From Arachnia propionica (lineage in GTDB: Bacteria > Actinomycetota > Actinomycetes > Propionibacteriales > Propionibacteriaceae): 64,000 nt of DNA. The DNA lies in NCBI RefSeq assembly GCF_037055325.1, contig NZ_CP146373.1, forward strand, positions 186,001 to 250,000. Direction: 5' to 3'. Of this stretch, positions 23,192 through 31,084 are shown in pieces (position 1 is the first letter of the stretch; each line of letters starts with the position of its first letter). The notes beneath the pieces were generated by a model, which saw only the letters and a list, made by a program, of their open reading frames with translations, was not told the origin of the DNA and ran no database searches. The position numbers and the translations under genes are program-made.

Positions 23192-24298
23192 GTGGAGGCG
23201 CCCGAGGGATGCACGCCACTTCCTTCCGAAGAACCCGGATGCTGGGTATTTGAATCCAGCAGCCTGCTGGCAGAGGTGCGTTTCCGGGCCGGGAAACGCG
23301 AGGCCCTGGAATTCTCCCTCCAGGGCCTTGGGGAATCCGTTGTTGAGACACAGGGTTTCCGGTTCATCGTCGAGGGCTGTGCGGTCGGTTGGCTTGCCGG
23401 AGCGACAGGCCGGATGCTGCTGGATGGCGCCGCCTGGGTGATGCTCAGCGGTTGGTGCGGCGAGGGCGGAGATGTCCCTGAGGGGCACGTCGCCCGGGTT
23501 CTCGGGAAAAGCAGCGGACTGGTTCCAGGGCGGCGGGTGTGGTCGCGTTGGCGGTTGTACCCCGAACACGAGATCCCGTCCCTGCCCACCTGGCTGCCTC
23601 CGCAGCGCTATCTCCCGGAGGGCGAGGCTATCGAGGTGCCGGACTTGGACGTCGCGTGCACGGGAAACGGTATCAGCATCGAAACCATCGACGAGGGCAG
23701 CGCGGTTCGCGGCCCCGTTGGTTGTCACGAACTCGCTATCCACGGCTCCAACGGCGTCAGTTTTGTGGAGATTGGCTGGTATCTGCCCCTGGAGCAGTTG
23801 GTTCCGAAAGCGCTGGGGCGAGCGGGAAACCGCCCCGACCTGGAGGCCTGGCTGCTCACATGGCTGCTTGCCCAACCGGGCCTGGAGGAGCGGGAAGGGC
23901 TCCTGGATCGGCTTGATCTGGCCCTGGGTAGCTGCCTGGAAACACCGGGCCTTTGGAGTGTGCTGGCTGGCATGCGCGCCGTCCAGATCACCGACCTGCC
24001 AATCCAGGACGAGGTGCAGGAAGCCGCCAACGGGTTCAGTGTAGAGGAAGCGCTGGCCGCTGGGGGACCGATCGACACTGTCGAACCGATGTCGCATCCC
24101 GGTTCTGCCCGGGTTGATGTCACCGCCCGTGACGTGACGCTTGCTCGGTTCAGACTTGCAGGGAATCCCGATTCTCCGGCCCACCAGGGACGTGAAATAG
24201 GGCTGCGGAACGCCGAGGCGCGACTACGGTGCGTAGTGTCCACAGAACCCGATCCCGAGGCCGTCGCGTGGCTGCTGTTGGGTTCCCCGCTAGGCTGA
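23192..24298 (+). CDS. Unrecognised protein, start codon uncertain
   Basis: I do not recognise this protein. The frame is clearly coding: sensible composition, followed by a start codon touching its stop. The conserved-looking text starts at NPERVITISTGAGTVRVEAPEG immediately after the GH65 stop, but the only codon there is CTG at 23141, overlapping that stop as CTGA. The first standard start is GTG 23192, used here; the ATG at 22844 would overlap GH65 by 300 bases and gives implausible protein. About 368 residues, no signal peptide or membrane segment, rich in Glu, Gly and Trp. Position suggests a role tied to the phosphorylase or to the following membrane pair; function unknown. Confidence 0.7.
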   Translation: MEAPEGCTPLPSEEPGCWVFESSSLLAEVRFRAGKREALEFSLQGLGESVVETQGFRFIVEGCAVGWLAGATGRMLLDGAAWVMLSGWCGEGGDVPEGHVARVLGKSSGLVPGRRVWSRWRLYPEHEIPSLPTWLPPQRYLPEGEAIEVPDLDVACTGNGISIETIDEGSAVRGPVGCHELAIHGSNGVSFVEIGWYLPLEQLVPKALGRAGNRPDLEAWLLTWLLAQPGLEEREGLLDRLDLALGSCLETPGLWSVLAGMRAVQITDLPIQDEVQEAANGFSVEEALAAGGPIDTVEPMSHPGSARVDVTARDVTLARFRLAGNPDSPAHQGREIGLRNAEARLRCVVSTEPDPEAVAWLLLGSPLG

Positions 24299-25045
24299 AT
24301 GGATATGGACACCACGCGAGATGTCGACCGGCCCCCGCGCATCCTGGGGCAGGTCATGGGAGCGACTCTGGTGCTGCTGCTCGCCACCATCGTTTTCACC
24401 ATGGCGATCTCCGGCAGCTTCCGCAACTACCTCCAGGAGTGGCTTGGCCCATGGCTGCTGGCATCGGCGATCGCGATGGGCGCTTTATCGCTGTGGACCC
24501 TGCTCGATGCCACTGACAAAATCGCCGGCCTGAAACGCGACACCCACGAACACGGGTTTCCGAAATCCGTGGTGCTCCTGCTTCTACCCGCCCTGCTGTT
24601 CGCGCTCTCGGCTCCTGCATCGCTGGGGGCGAGTGCAGCCAGCAGCACCGCGACGAAACCCAGGTCCTCCTCATCCGACCTGATTGAATTTCCCCCGCTG
24701 CCGGCGGACTCCGTCACCGAGATGTCCGTGCAGGACTTCGAGGATCGCTACGCCTTCGGGGATCCGAAACTGCTCGTAGAACGACCTGTGCGGCTGCTCG
24801 GTTTCGTTGCCAAGCAATCGACCCTCTCAGAAGGGCAGTGGAGCGTGAACCGGTTCCGCATCTACTGCTGCGTTGCCGACGCATCCCTGTTCACCGTCCC
24901 TGTCGAGGGCGTCGCAAGACCGGAGGGGGACAACGTTTGGGTTGAGGTCGAAGGAGTCATCAACCTCGACGCCAGTGAGGAACACCCCGTGCTGACCGCA
25001 TCCAGGGTAAAGGTGATCCAGCAACCGGAGGACCCCTACCTGTGA
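24299..25045 (+). CDS. TIGR03943/DUF1980-family membrane protein
   Basis: 248-residue protein of the TIGR03943 (DUF1980, YcgQ-like) family, whose genes regularly accompany a DUF318 permease, as here. Two N-terminal membrane segments (VMGATLVLLLATIVFTMAI and a second near WLGPWLLASAIAMGAL), a third near residue 95, then an extracytoplasmic domain. That domain has the family's CC-containing segment FRIYCCVADASLFTVPVEG, which could bind metal, and an OB-like end (VWVEVEGVINLD). Start ATG abuts the previous stop. GTGA overlap with the next gene couples the pair. Confidence 0.85.
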   Translation: MDMDTTRDVDRPPRILGQVMGATLVLLLATIVFTMAISGSFRNYLQEWLGPWLLASAIAMGALSLWTLLDATDKIAGLKRDTHEHGFPKSVVLLLLPALLFALSAPASLGASAASSTATKPRSSSSDLIEFPPLPADSVTEMSVQDFEDRYAFGDPKLLVERPVRLLGFVAKQSTLSEGQWSVNRFRIYCCVADASLFTVPVEGVARPEGDNVWVEVEGVINLDASEEHPVLTASRVKVIQQPEDPYL

Positions 25046-26022
25046 GAAGCACCATCGTCCGGGTCTGGGCGCTGCCCTTCATCGGTGTCGCCATTGTCAT
25101 CGCTCTTCTCTGGGTGACCACCATCCGTGGTCCACTCCTGCCTCTGGACGGCAGCATGGCCACGTGGGGCACTCTCACCATGGGCATCATTGTTCAGGCG
25201 CTGCCGTTCCTGGTGCTCGGGGTGTTGGTGTCGGGGCTCATCGCCGCCTTCGTCCCGAAGGACCTGCTGTCCAAGATCACGCCGAAATCCCCGCTGCTCG
25301 CGGTGCCCGCCGCGAGTGTCGCGGGTATGGTGCTGCCGGGCTGCGAGTGCGCGTCGGTGCCGGTGTCACAGTCCTTGATGCGCAGGGGACTTCCTCAGGG
25401 CGCCGCCCTTGCTTTTCTGCTCGCTGCACCAGCCGTCAACCCGGTGGTGCTCGTCGCCACGGCCGTCGCCTTTGCCAGCAGCAATCCGCTGATGGTCTGG
25501 GCCCGATTGATCGCATCCCTCGTGGCGGTGATCGCGGTGTGCTGGCTGTGGATCGGAGTCGGCAAGGCCGAGTGGATGAAACCTCAGGAAGGACACGACC
25601 ACGATCACCAGTCCAGGGCAGCGATCTTCCGTGAGACCGCGATGCATGATCTGCAACAGGCGGGTGGTTTCTTGGTTGTCGGAGCCGCCGTGGCGGCGCT
25701 CATGAAGGCGGCGGTGCCTGCTGCTTTCATGACTTTCCTGACCGAGAATCTGTGGCTCGGGATTGTGGTCATGGCATTGCTGGCGGTGCTGCTGTCGCTG
25801 TGTTCCGAGGCGGATGCCTTCGTTGCCGCATCCCTGCCTGGGGTTTCCCCGACCGCCCAGTTGGTGTTTCTCGTGGTCGGTCCGATGGTGGATGTGAAAC
25901 TGTTCGCCATGCAGTCCGGTGCTTTCGGAGCGAAGTTCGCAACCCGTTTCATGCCCCTGACACTGTTCGTGTGCATCTGGTCGGCGGTCGTGGTCGGTGC
26001 CGTGATGTTTGGAACCTTCTGA
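25042..26022 (+). CDS. Permease, DUF318 / ArsP-like family
   Basis: 326-residue polytopic membrane protein of the DUF318 permease family (COG0701). About eight to ten hydrophobic segments and the family signature LPGCECASVPVSQSLMRRG, where the Cys residues are conserved, then AFLLAAPAVNPVVL repeated in a second half as LCSEADAFVAASLPG. A His/Asp patch (EGHDHDHQ) in the central loop could touch metal. GTG start overlaps the TGA of the TIGR03943 gene. The partnership with TIGR03943 suggests metal or metalloid transport, but the substrate is not shown by the sequence. Confidence 0.86.
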   Translation: MRSTIVRVWALPFIGVAIVIALLWVTTIRGPLLPLDGSMATWGTLTMGIIVQALPFLVLGVLVSGLIAAFVPKDLLSKITPKSPLLAVPAASVAGMVLPGCECASVPVSQSLMRRGLPQGAALAFLLAAPAVNPVVLVATAVAFASSNPLMVWARLIASLVAVIAVCWLWIGVGKAEWMKPQEGHDHDHQSRAAIFRETAMHDLQQAGGFLVVGAAVAALMKAAVPAAFMTFLTENLWLGIVVMALLAVLLSLCSEADAFVAASLPGVSPTAQLVFLVVGPMVDVKLFAMQSGAFGAKFATRFMPLTLFVCIWSAVVVGAVMFGTF

Positions 26023-26056
26023 CGAGGTAGCGTCCGCGTCGGAGTCGAGCATGTCG

Positions 26057-26089
26057 GCCCGCAGGCGGCCTTGCTCAGCCTCCGCGGGC
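26057..26089. terminator. Hairpin between convergent genes
   Basis: GCCCGC (26057-26062) pairs with GCGGGC (26084-26089), with further inner pairing around a bulged A and loop TTGCTCA. It sits 35 nt after the permease stop, between convergent genes, so it may end both transcripts. The T-rich tail is weak. Confidence 0.45.
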
Positions 26090-26100
26090 TTCCTTCGTGG

Positions 26101-27927
26101 TCAGGATGATGCATCCTTCACCCAGGAGATGAAATTGGCGGTGGCGTCGCCGCTACGTTCGGCCATCGTGTGGCCCTGCCCCCATACCGTCGCGAAGTCC
26201 ACCTTCGTGCCCCCGAGGGCCTGGAGGGCCAACGCTAGGTTGATCTCGACGGTGCTGGCCGCATCCCCCTGGGTGATACCGCTGCGGATGCGCCAATTCG
26301 GGGCCACCCGCGAACTGCTCTGCCCACCTTGCGATTTCAGCAGGTAGTAGAGGGGTTCGTACATCTGCTCGCGGGAGACCACATCGCCCCCGACTTCGTC
26401 GGTGGTGGCGAAATCGGTCTCCCACATGGAGGCCGCGTAGTCGCCGGACCAACCGGTCAGCGACGAATAGGTGGACTCGTTGGCAGCCAGCACATCGCGA
26501 GACAGCTTTGAGAAATGAAGTCCCTGTGTGCCCTTGCCCATCACGATGTTCTCGGTGGCACTGCGATCCGGTGCGTCGAAAGCACCGACGTCCTTGCTGG
26601 GATTCTTCTGACTGGTGACGAAACCCTGCAGACCGGTGATGGTCGCGGTGTTGCTGGCCGAATCGTAGGTGACCCACGGGTTTTCGCCGTTCAGGTAGGC
26701 GATGTACTCCTCCACCGTGGCGTAGGTGGTCGACGAGCCGGACGATTCACCACCCGGATTCTGCCCTCCGGGGGCCTCGCCGGATGGGGGAGTAGCGCCC
26801 TGACCGGAAGGGCCGCCGCCTCCGCTGCCAGGTTCCATGCCCGCAATCTGACGGGAGCTGGGGGTGTAGGGGAAAGTGGTGTCGGCCAGGAAGTTGTTCA
26901 GGGACGTGGTGATCTCGGCCACCACATGATCGTAGTAGCTGCCTGCCAGGTACACGCCCTCGCTGTTTCGTTCCAGCTTCAACGCGGTGCCCTTCGAATC
27001 GGTTAGACCAAGTCCGTTGACGGTCTCCGCGAACGCCGCAGCTAGGTCCTTGCTGTATGCGGCGGTCCAGGTGCCTTCTGCGCGTGTCCCGCTGCTGGCG
27101 AACTGACCCATGTTCCACTCGTAGGCGGCGTTGCCGACGTTCAGGCTGGTGATGGGGCACCACGCCATCACACCCGCGATCGCGTCGCTGATGGCTGTAC
27201 CGTCGCTGAATGTCATGGCCGCACCGAGATGCTCCAGATACGTGGTGTAGAGCGGCGAGTCGCCAGAGGTGCCCATCACTGAGCTCTGCGCGCCGCCACC
27301 GCTGTGTCCGAACACGAAGATCCTGTCCATTGAGCCCGGCAGTGAAGCCGAGTTGTAACGCAGGTAACGCACCGCTGCCTTGAGATCGGTGACCCCCCAC
27401 GGGGCGTTACCAACGTAGGAATCGGCATTCGAGTCCTTGCCGCGCAGGCCCGCGTGGACGTAGATGAAACCGGCCGCCATGTACTCCGAGATCGATTCGT
27501 AGGAGTACTGGGTGGGTGGTTTCTGGGAGGCGTAGCCGGGGGTGTTGACCGGCAGTACGATGGGCGCAGTGGCCGGGGTAAAACCGTTGATGCTGCCCGA
27601 GGCGTTGACCGTCACCTCGTAGGCGCCGTCGCCGTTGTCGGTGCCGGTGAAATAGGCGCCCGGCACGTAGATCCCGAGAGTCTCGTAATCGGGAGCAGCC
27701 GGGGATGTGACGTAGCTCAAACCGATCTGGTAATAGACGTCGTTTATGGCATCGTGACTCCAGTCGGCACTGTTCAACGCCAGGGCTCCCGTCGCCGCTG
27801 TCCCTGAAACACCGGTGGAGGAGGCCGTGCTGCCGGAGGTTCTGCTGGCGCAGGCGGTCAACCCGAGGCCACCGAAAAGACTGAAGGCGACGGCTGACGT
27901 GAGTAGGGAACGACGACTGAGATCCAT
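26101..27927 (-). CDS. Secreted alpha/beta-hydrolase lipoprotein (tannase/esterase-like)
   Basis: Predicted exported esterase. From ATG 27927 (AGGAG 7 nt upstream) 608 residues start MDLSRRSLLTSAVAFSLF: a twin-arginine-type SRRSLL motif and lipobox LTAC give a Tat-exported lipoprotein. The catalytic Ser lies in GHSGGGAQ after RIFVFGHS; HxxG-like and late His (WGQGHTMAE) are candidates for the triad. A Gly/Pro/Ser-rich insertion of about 40 residues (around 370-410) splits the hydrolase and is followed by a small YATVEEYIAYLN domain. The overall pattern matches the 'subtype A tannase' family. Natural substrate unknown. Confidence 0.82.
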   Translation of the reverse strand: MDLSRRSLLTSAVAFSLFGGLGLTACASRTSGSTASSTGVSGTAATGALALNSADWSHDAINDVYYQIGLSYVTSPAAPDYETLGIYVPGAYFTGTDNGDGAYEVTVNASGSINGFTPATAPIVLPVNTPGYASQKPPTQYSYESISEYMAAGFIYVHAGLRGKDSNADSYVGNAPWGVTDLKAAVRYLRYNSASLPGSMDRIFVFGHSGGGAQSSVMGTSGDSPLYTTYLEHLGAAMTFSDGTAISDAIAGVMAWCPITSLNVGNAAYEWNMGQFASSGTRAEGTWTAAYSKDLAAAFAETVNGLGLTDSKGTALKLERNSEGVYLAGSYYDHVVAEITTSLNNFLADTTFPYTPSSRQIAGMEPGSGGGGPSGQGATPPSGEAPGGQNPGGESSGSSTTYATVEEYIAYLNGENPWVTYDSASNTATITGLQGFVTSQKNPSKDVGAFDAPDRSATENIVMGKGTQGLHFSKLSRDVLAANESTYSSLTGWSGDYAASMWETDFATTDEVGGDVVSREQMYEPLYYLLKSQGGQSSSRVAPNWRIRSGITQGDAASTVEINLALALQALGGTKVDFATVWGQGHTMAERSGDATANFISWVKDASS

Positions 27928-28369
27928 GATTGGCTCCTGGGATATGAGGTTGCATGAAGAACACAACTAACCGGTCCTGTGGAATCCGTGACGAAATCCT
28001 GTGCAGCTCCTGTGGGAACCGCTGATGGCTCGTATACCTGCGTACGGCACCTGCGGGGCTCGCCCGCAGGGCACCTGTCCGGGTCGAGGAAAACCCAGGA
28101 ATGGGCATGGACAGGAAACCGGTTCGAGGAGAAAAAACGTAATGATGCGAACCCCGGTTTCCGCCATGCCCAAGAAGTTTGATCACCCCGGAAAGACGCA
28201 CAAGAGATCCATGCGACATGCTGCTGTCGGGAAATCCCCTTCGGAGCCTGAATTCACCCCAGGGCTGAACGGACGAACCGAATGAGTGAAAGATGCCAAC
28301 CCCTCGGGGCGTGGCATATATTGCCGACGAAGGTCGTTCACTTGAGATTTCAAGAGGGGGATGAGCGAC
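27928..28369. other. Intergenic region with hairpin
   Basis: About 440 bases between divergent genes, no convincing gene. A perfect stem CTGCGGG (28051-28057) and CCCGCAG (28063-28069) with 5-nt loop lies inside, and a small palindromic AT-rich patch GGCATATATTGCC lies near 28313-28325, close to the likely promoter of the Excalibur gene. Short open frames here lack ribosome sites and protein-like composition. Confidence 0.4.
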
Positions 28370-28813
28370 ATGAAAACCACGTGGTACAAGACGCGCTGGG
28401 GAGCTGCCGCAATGGCAGGTTTCGTGGGCATCGGTCTTGGGAGTGGAATGGCAGGAAACAAGACACAAGTAGCGGCACCGGTTTCATACACAACCATCTC
28501 AGTGACCCCGTCGCCTGTGGTGGAGACCATCATGGCCACTGTCACGGAGACCGTTGTAGCAACGGAAACTGCCATTGCCACAGCAACTGAGACGATTGCG
28601 GTGACGGAAACCGCGAAACCTGCATCCGCTCCCACCGCCGAGAGGCAGGTGAAATCAACGGGCGACCTTGGGAACGCGAATCCTCAAAAAAGCGTTTACT
28701 ACAGCTCGTGTAAGGAGGCCAAGGAGGCAGGAGCTGCCCCACTGCGTGAGGGTGACCCCGGGTACAGTTCGAAACTGGACCGCGATGGTGATGGAATCGC
28801 CTGCGAAAAGTAG
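28370..28813 (+). CDS. Exported Excalibur calcium-binding domain protein
   Basis: Small surface or secreted protein of 147 residues. A basic N-terminus and hydrophobic segment (WGAAAMAGFVGIGLGSGMAG) act as signal or anchor. Next is a Thr/Glu/Val/Ala repeat stalk (TVTETVVATETAIATATET), then at the C-terminus a classic Excalibur domain: YYSSCKEAKEAGAAPLREG...LDRDGDGIACEK, with DxDxDG calcium loop and two Cys. ATG 28370 is preferred because GAGGGGG lies 9 nt upstream; ATG 28361 directly abuts that site. Role unknown; such domains are common on actinobacterial and firmicute surface proteins. Confidence 0.85.
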   Translation: MKTTWYKTRWGAAAMAGFVGIGLGSGMAGNKTQVAAPVSYTTISVTPSPVVETIMATVTETVVATETAIATATETIAVTETAKPASAPTAERQVKSTGDLGNANPQKSVYYSSCKEAKEAGAAPLREGDPGYSSKLDRDGDGIACEK

Positions 28814-29494
28814 AGGAAAATGGGGTGTCGAAGGGGAGATTTAATCTCACCCAATTGCTTTCGCCGCCAGATTTTCTCTGCGGTGGGCTTTGAGATGATG
28901 CACCACATCGTGCAACCTCGGTTCGGGGCGTGGCCACCTCGACGTGCGAGGGTGGGCACGCAGGCATCGATGGACAAACCGAAGATGCCGCTCATCCCGG
29001 CCTGCCCGGCTTCGTAACCCCACAGAACCTTGACGATCCCATCCGGCACGACGCCATCGATCCTTGCGACCTCACCGAAGCTCTTCAGGGTCTTCACGTG
29101 GCACGTCGAGACGCGGTTCGTGCTCGTCACCCGCTATCAGTAGACGCGCACCATCGATTTGTTTCGTCTCGTTCCGGTAGATGATCACGGCCGCGGCGTC
29201 GATGAATCCGGTCAGACTCTCGGACCGGGTGCCATCCTGGACTCTCACATGCCCAACGATCACCTGGCGGTGGTTCCGGAGAGGCCGCTGGGTGGGAGGG
29301 CGGCGGGGATGAGCGTCGCGCTGGTGGACCGGGTTCGTGTTCCGAATCGTGTGGGGGACTACTCTCGTGGGTACATGGGTCGCGTCAACATAGGAGGGTG
29401 AAAATCGTCGCCGAGCGAGCCAGGGCGCTAGCGGGTGACATGTCACCATCACCAGACGGGGTCGATGCCCGCCGCCCAACACACGTGGAGAGAA
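28814..29494. other. Gene-poor stretch containing an araB remnant
   Basis: About 680 bases without an intact gene. The only recognisable content is a decayed L-ribulokinase segment on the minus strand (about 28915-29206, listed separately). Open frames 28820-29017, 28930-29184 and 29159-29401 on the plus strand have no ribosome site or recognisable protein features. The end of the stretch must carry the promoter of the alpha-galactosidase gene. Confidence 0.45.
28915..29206 (-). pseudogene. araB: L-ribulokinase (araB) remnant
   Basis: Minus-strand translation shows parts of the conserved FGGY-kinase core of AraB: STCHV (family GTSTCH), then EVARIDGVVPDGI and LWGYEAGQAGMSGIFG (family GVVxxGIxxGLWGYEAGQxxVGDIF) and DACVP. 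A further stretch IDAAAV...IDGARLLIAG lies upstream in a different frame, matching the VDAHVTAP...GxLxxIMGTSTC part, so there is a frameshift near 29115-29131. Only about 100 of 550 residues remain, with no start and no rest of the kinase. It is a relic of an arabinose pathway. Identification rests on remembered family motifs. Confidence 0.6.
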
Positions 29495-30970
29495 ATGCAC
29501 ACTCAACCCGTTGAAGCACCCGAGTGGGTTCCACCGGGCAACGATGACGTCAGCGAAACCTACTTCCATGCTTCCCGGGTAGCACTCCTGCACGGATTCC
29601 AGTCTTCGGCAGAGGTCTACAGAACTGGACAGAACTCGTGGTCGCCTGCTGGGTGGCGGCTCCTGTCGGATGAGCCACTTCGTATTGCAAACTCCGAGCG
29701 ACGCCGTACGGCCGATGATACGACATGGGATGATCCGAGAAGGCATCACTCCTCCTGGGTCATGGCGCTCTCCGCAGGTTCGACAACGACTCTGTTGGGG
29801 GCGTTGGAAGCGGATACGCCGCGTCTGCATGCTGACCTGGACGTTCTCGTGGGATGGACCGAAACCGGATGCAAAGGCAGCTGGGTGCTCATCGAGGGTG
29901 AGGAGATGGCGGCCTTCTCGCGGTACCGGGAACTACTTGCCAGCCGCTACGGAGTCCGTGATGAGGACCCCGGAAAGATTTGGTCCTCGTGGTACTCACT
30001 CTACGAGAACGTTTCACGCAGCAGGCTGGACGAGATCATGGTGGAGCTTCCCGGCCTCGGATTTGACACCATCCAGGTTGACGACGGCTGGGAACGGGCC
30101 GTCGGGGACTGGGAGGCAAACGACAGATTTCCGGAGGGAATGCCGGATCTCGCCCGCGTCGCCGAGGCTCAGGGGCTGCGTCCCGGGCTGTGGCTGGCGC
30201 CGTTCATCGTGATGCCGGGCTCCGAGGCGTTCGAGAAGCATCGCGACATGCTGCTTCGCGACGCGGTAGGGGAACTGGCCCCGGCGGGCAGCAACTGGGG
30301 CGGCAACTACTTCGTCTATGACTACACCAGAGAAGACGCCTGCGACCTGCTTGCCGAATTGATCAATGTCGTGGTGTCGACGTGGGGGTTCACCTATCTG
30401 AAACTGGATTTTCTCCAGGCGGCTGCCGCAGCCGGATCCCACAGCAGGGAAATGGATCGCGAGACCATCTATCGCAGGGCCATCACCGCCGTTCGAGAAG
30501 CAGCGGGTGACTCGGCATATCTTCTGGGATCCGGGGCGCTCATGATGCCATCGTTGGGAATCCTGAACGCGGTGCGTACGAGCCCGGACGTGGCACCGAT
30601 GTGGACCAACTACGCCACTCGGGACCCGTCGGATGCACTCGCCCACAATGCATTGCGCAACAGTGTTGAGCGGATGTGGATGCGTCACCTGGTGGGACTC
30701 GACCCCGATGTGGTGTTTGCACGTGGTACGCGCAATCTGTTGACTCCGGAGCAGTGCCAGTGGTTGCGTGACAGTGCCGTGTTGTCAGGTTTCCGGGTCT
30801 TGTCTGATCCCCCGGACTGGCTCACCAAGGAGGAGAAGGAGATGTTGCGGAATTACCTCGGGCCGCTGCCCGAGACGGAGAGGCTCGGTCGCTACCGGTT
30901 CCGGATCGGTGAACGCGACGTGGATCTTGAACATGCTGTCAGAGCCACGTCCAGTCCGTACGTGCTCTGA
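29495..30970 (+). CDS. GH36-type alpha-galactosidase
   Basis: Predicted exo-acting alpha-galactosidase on raffinose- or melibiose-type sugars. 491 residues from ATG 29495 (GTGGAGAG 4 nt upstream). Motifs of the GH36 TIM barrel: WSSWYSLYENVSRSRLDEI, DTIQVDDGWE, GLRPGLWLAPFI, YLKLDF with the nucleophile Asp, and VRTSPDVAPMW for the acid/base region. It is shorter than the 700-residue GH36 enzymes because the N-terminal beta-sandwich is reduced; there is no signal peptide, so it is cytosolic and needs an importer not present here. The upstream araB remnant and downstream ROK fusion suggest a former carbohydrate locus. Confidence 0.85.
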   Translation: MHTQPVEAPEWVPPGNDDVSETYFHASRVALLHGFQSSAEVYRTGQNSWSPAGWRLLSDEPLRIANSERRRTADDTTWDDPRRHHSSWVMALSAGSTTTLLGALEADTPRLHADLDVLVGWTETGCKGSWVLIEGEEMAAFSRYRELLASRYGVRDEDPGKIWSSWYSLYENVSRSRLDEIMVELPGLGFDTIQVDDGWERAVGDWEANDRFPEGMPDLARVAEAQGLRPGLWLAPFIVMPGSEAFEKHRDMLLRDAVGELAPAGSNWGGNYFVYDYTREDACDLLAELINVVVSTWGFTYLKLDFLQAAAAAGSHSREMDRETIYRRAITAVREAAGDSAYLLGSGALMMPSLGILNAVRTSPDVAPMWTNYATRDPSDALAHNALRNSVERMWMRHLVGLDPDVVFARGTRNLLTPEQCQWLRDSAVLSGFRVLSDPPDWLTKEEKEMLRNYLGPLPETERLGRYRFRIGERDVDLEHAVRATSSPYVL

Positions 30971-31084
30971 AGAGCTGCGCGGGGATGCGTCCCGGTTGTG
31001 AACGTGAGTGTGCGATACCTCGAGACCATACCTTGTGGGATGGTGAACTATGGATCTGTTGTTGTGAATGCCGGAGGTGGGCGG

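Noticed and set aside
29159-29401. 80-codon plus-strand frame before the alpha-galactosidase
   Set aside because: No ribosome site and no recognisable features; it overlaps the araB relic on the other strand.
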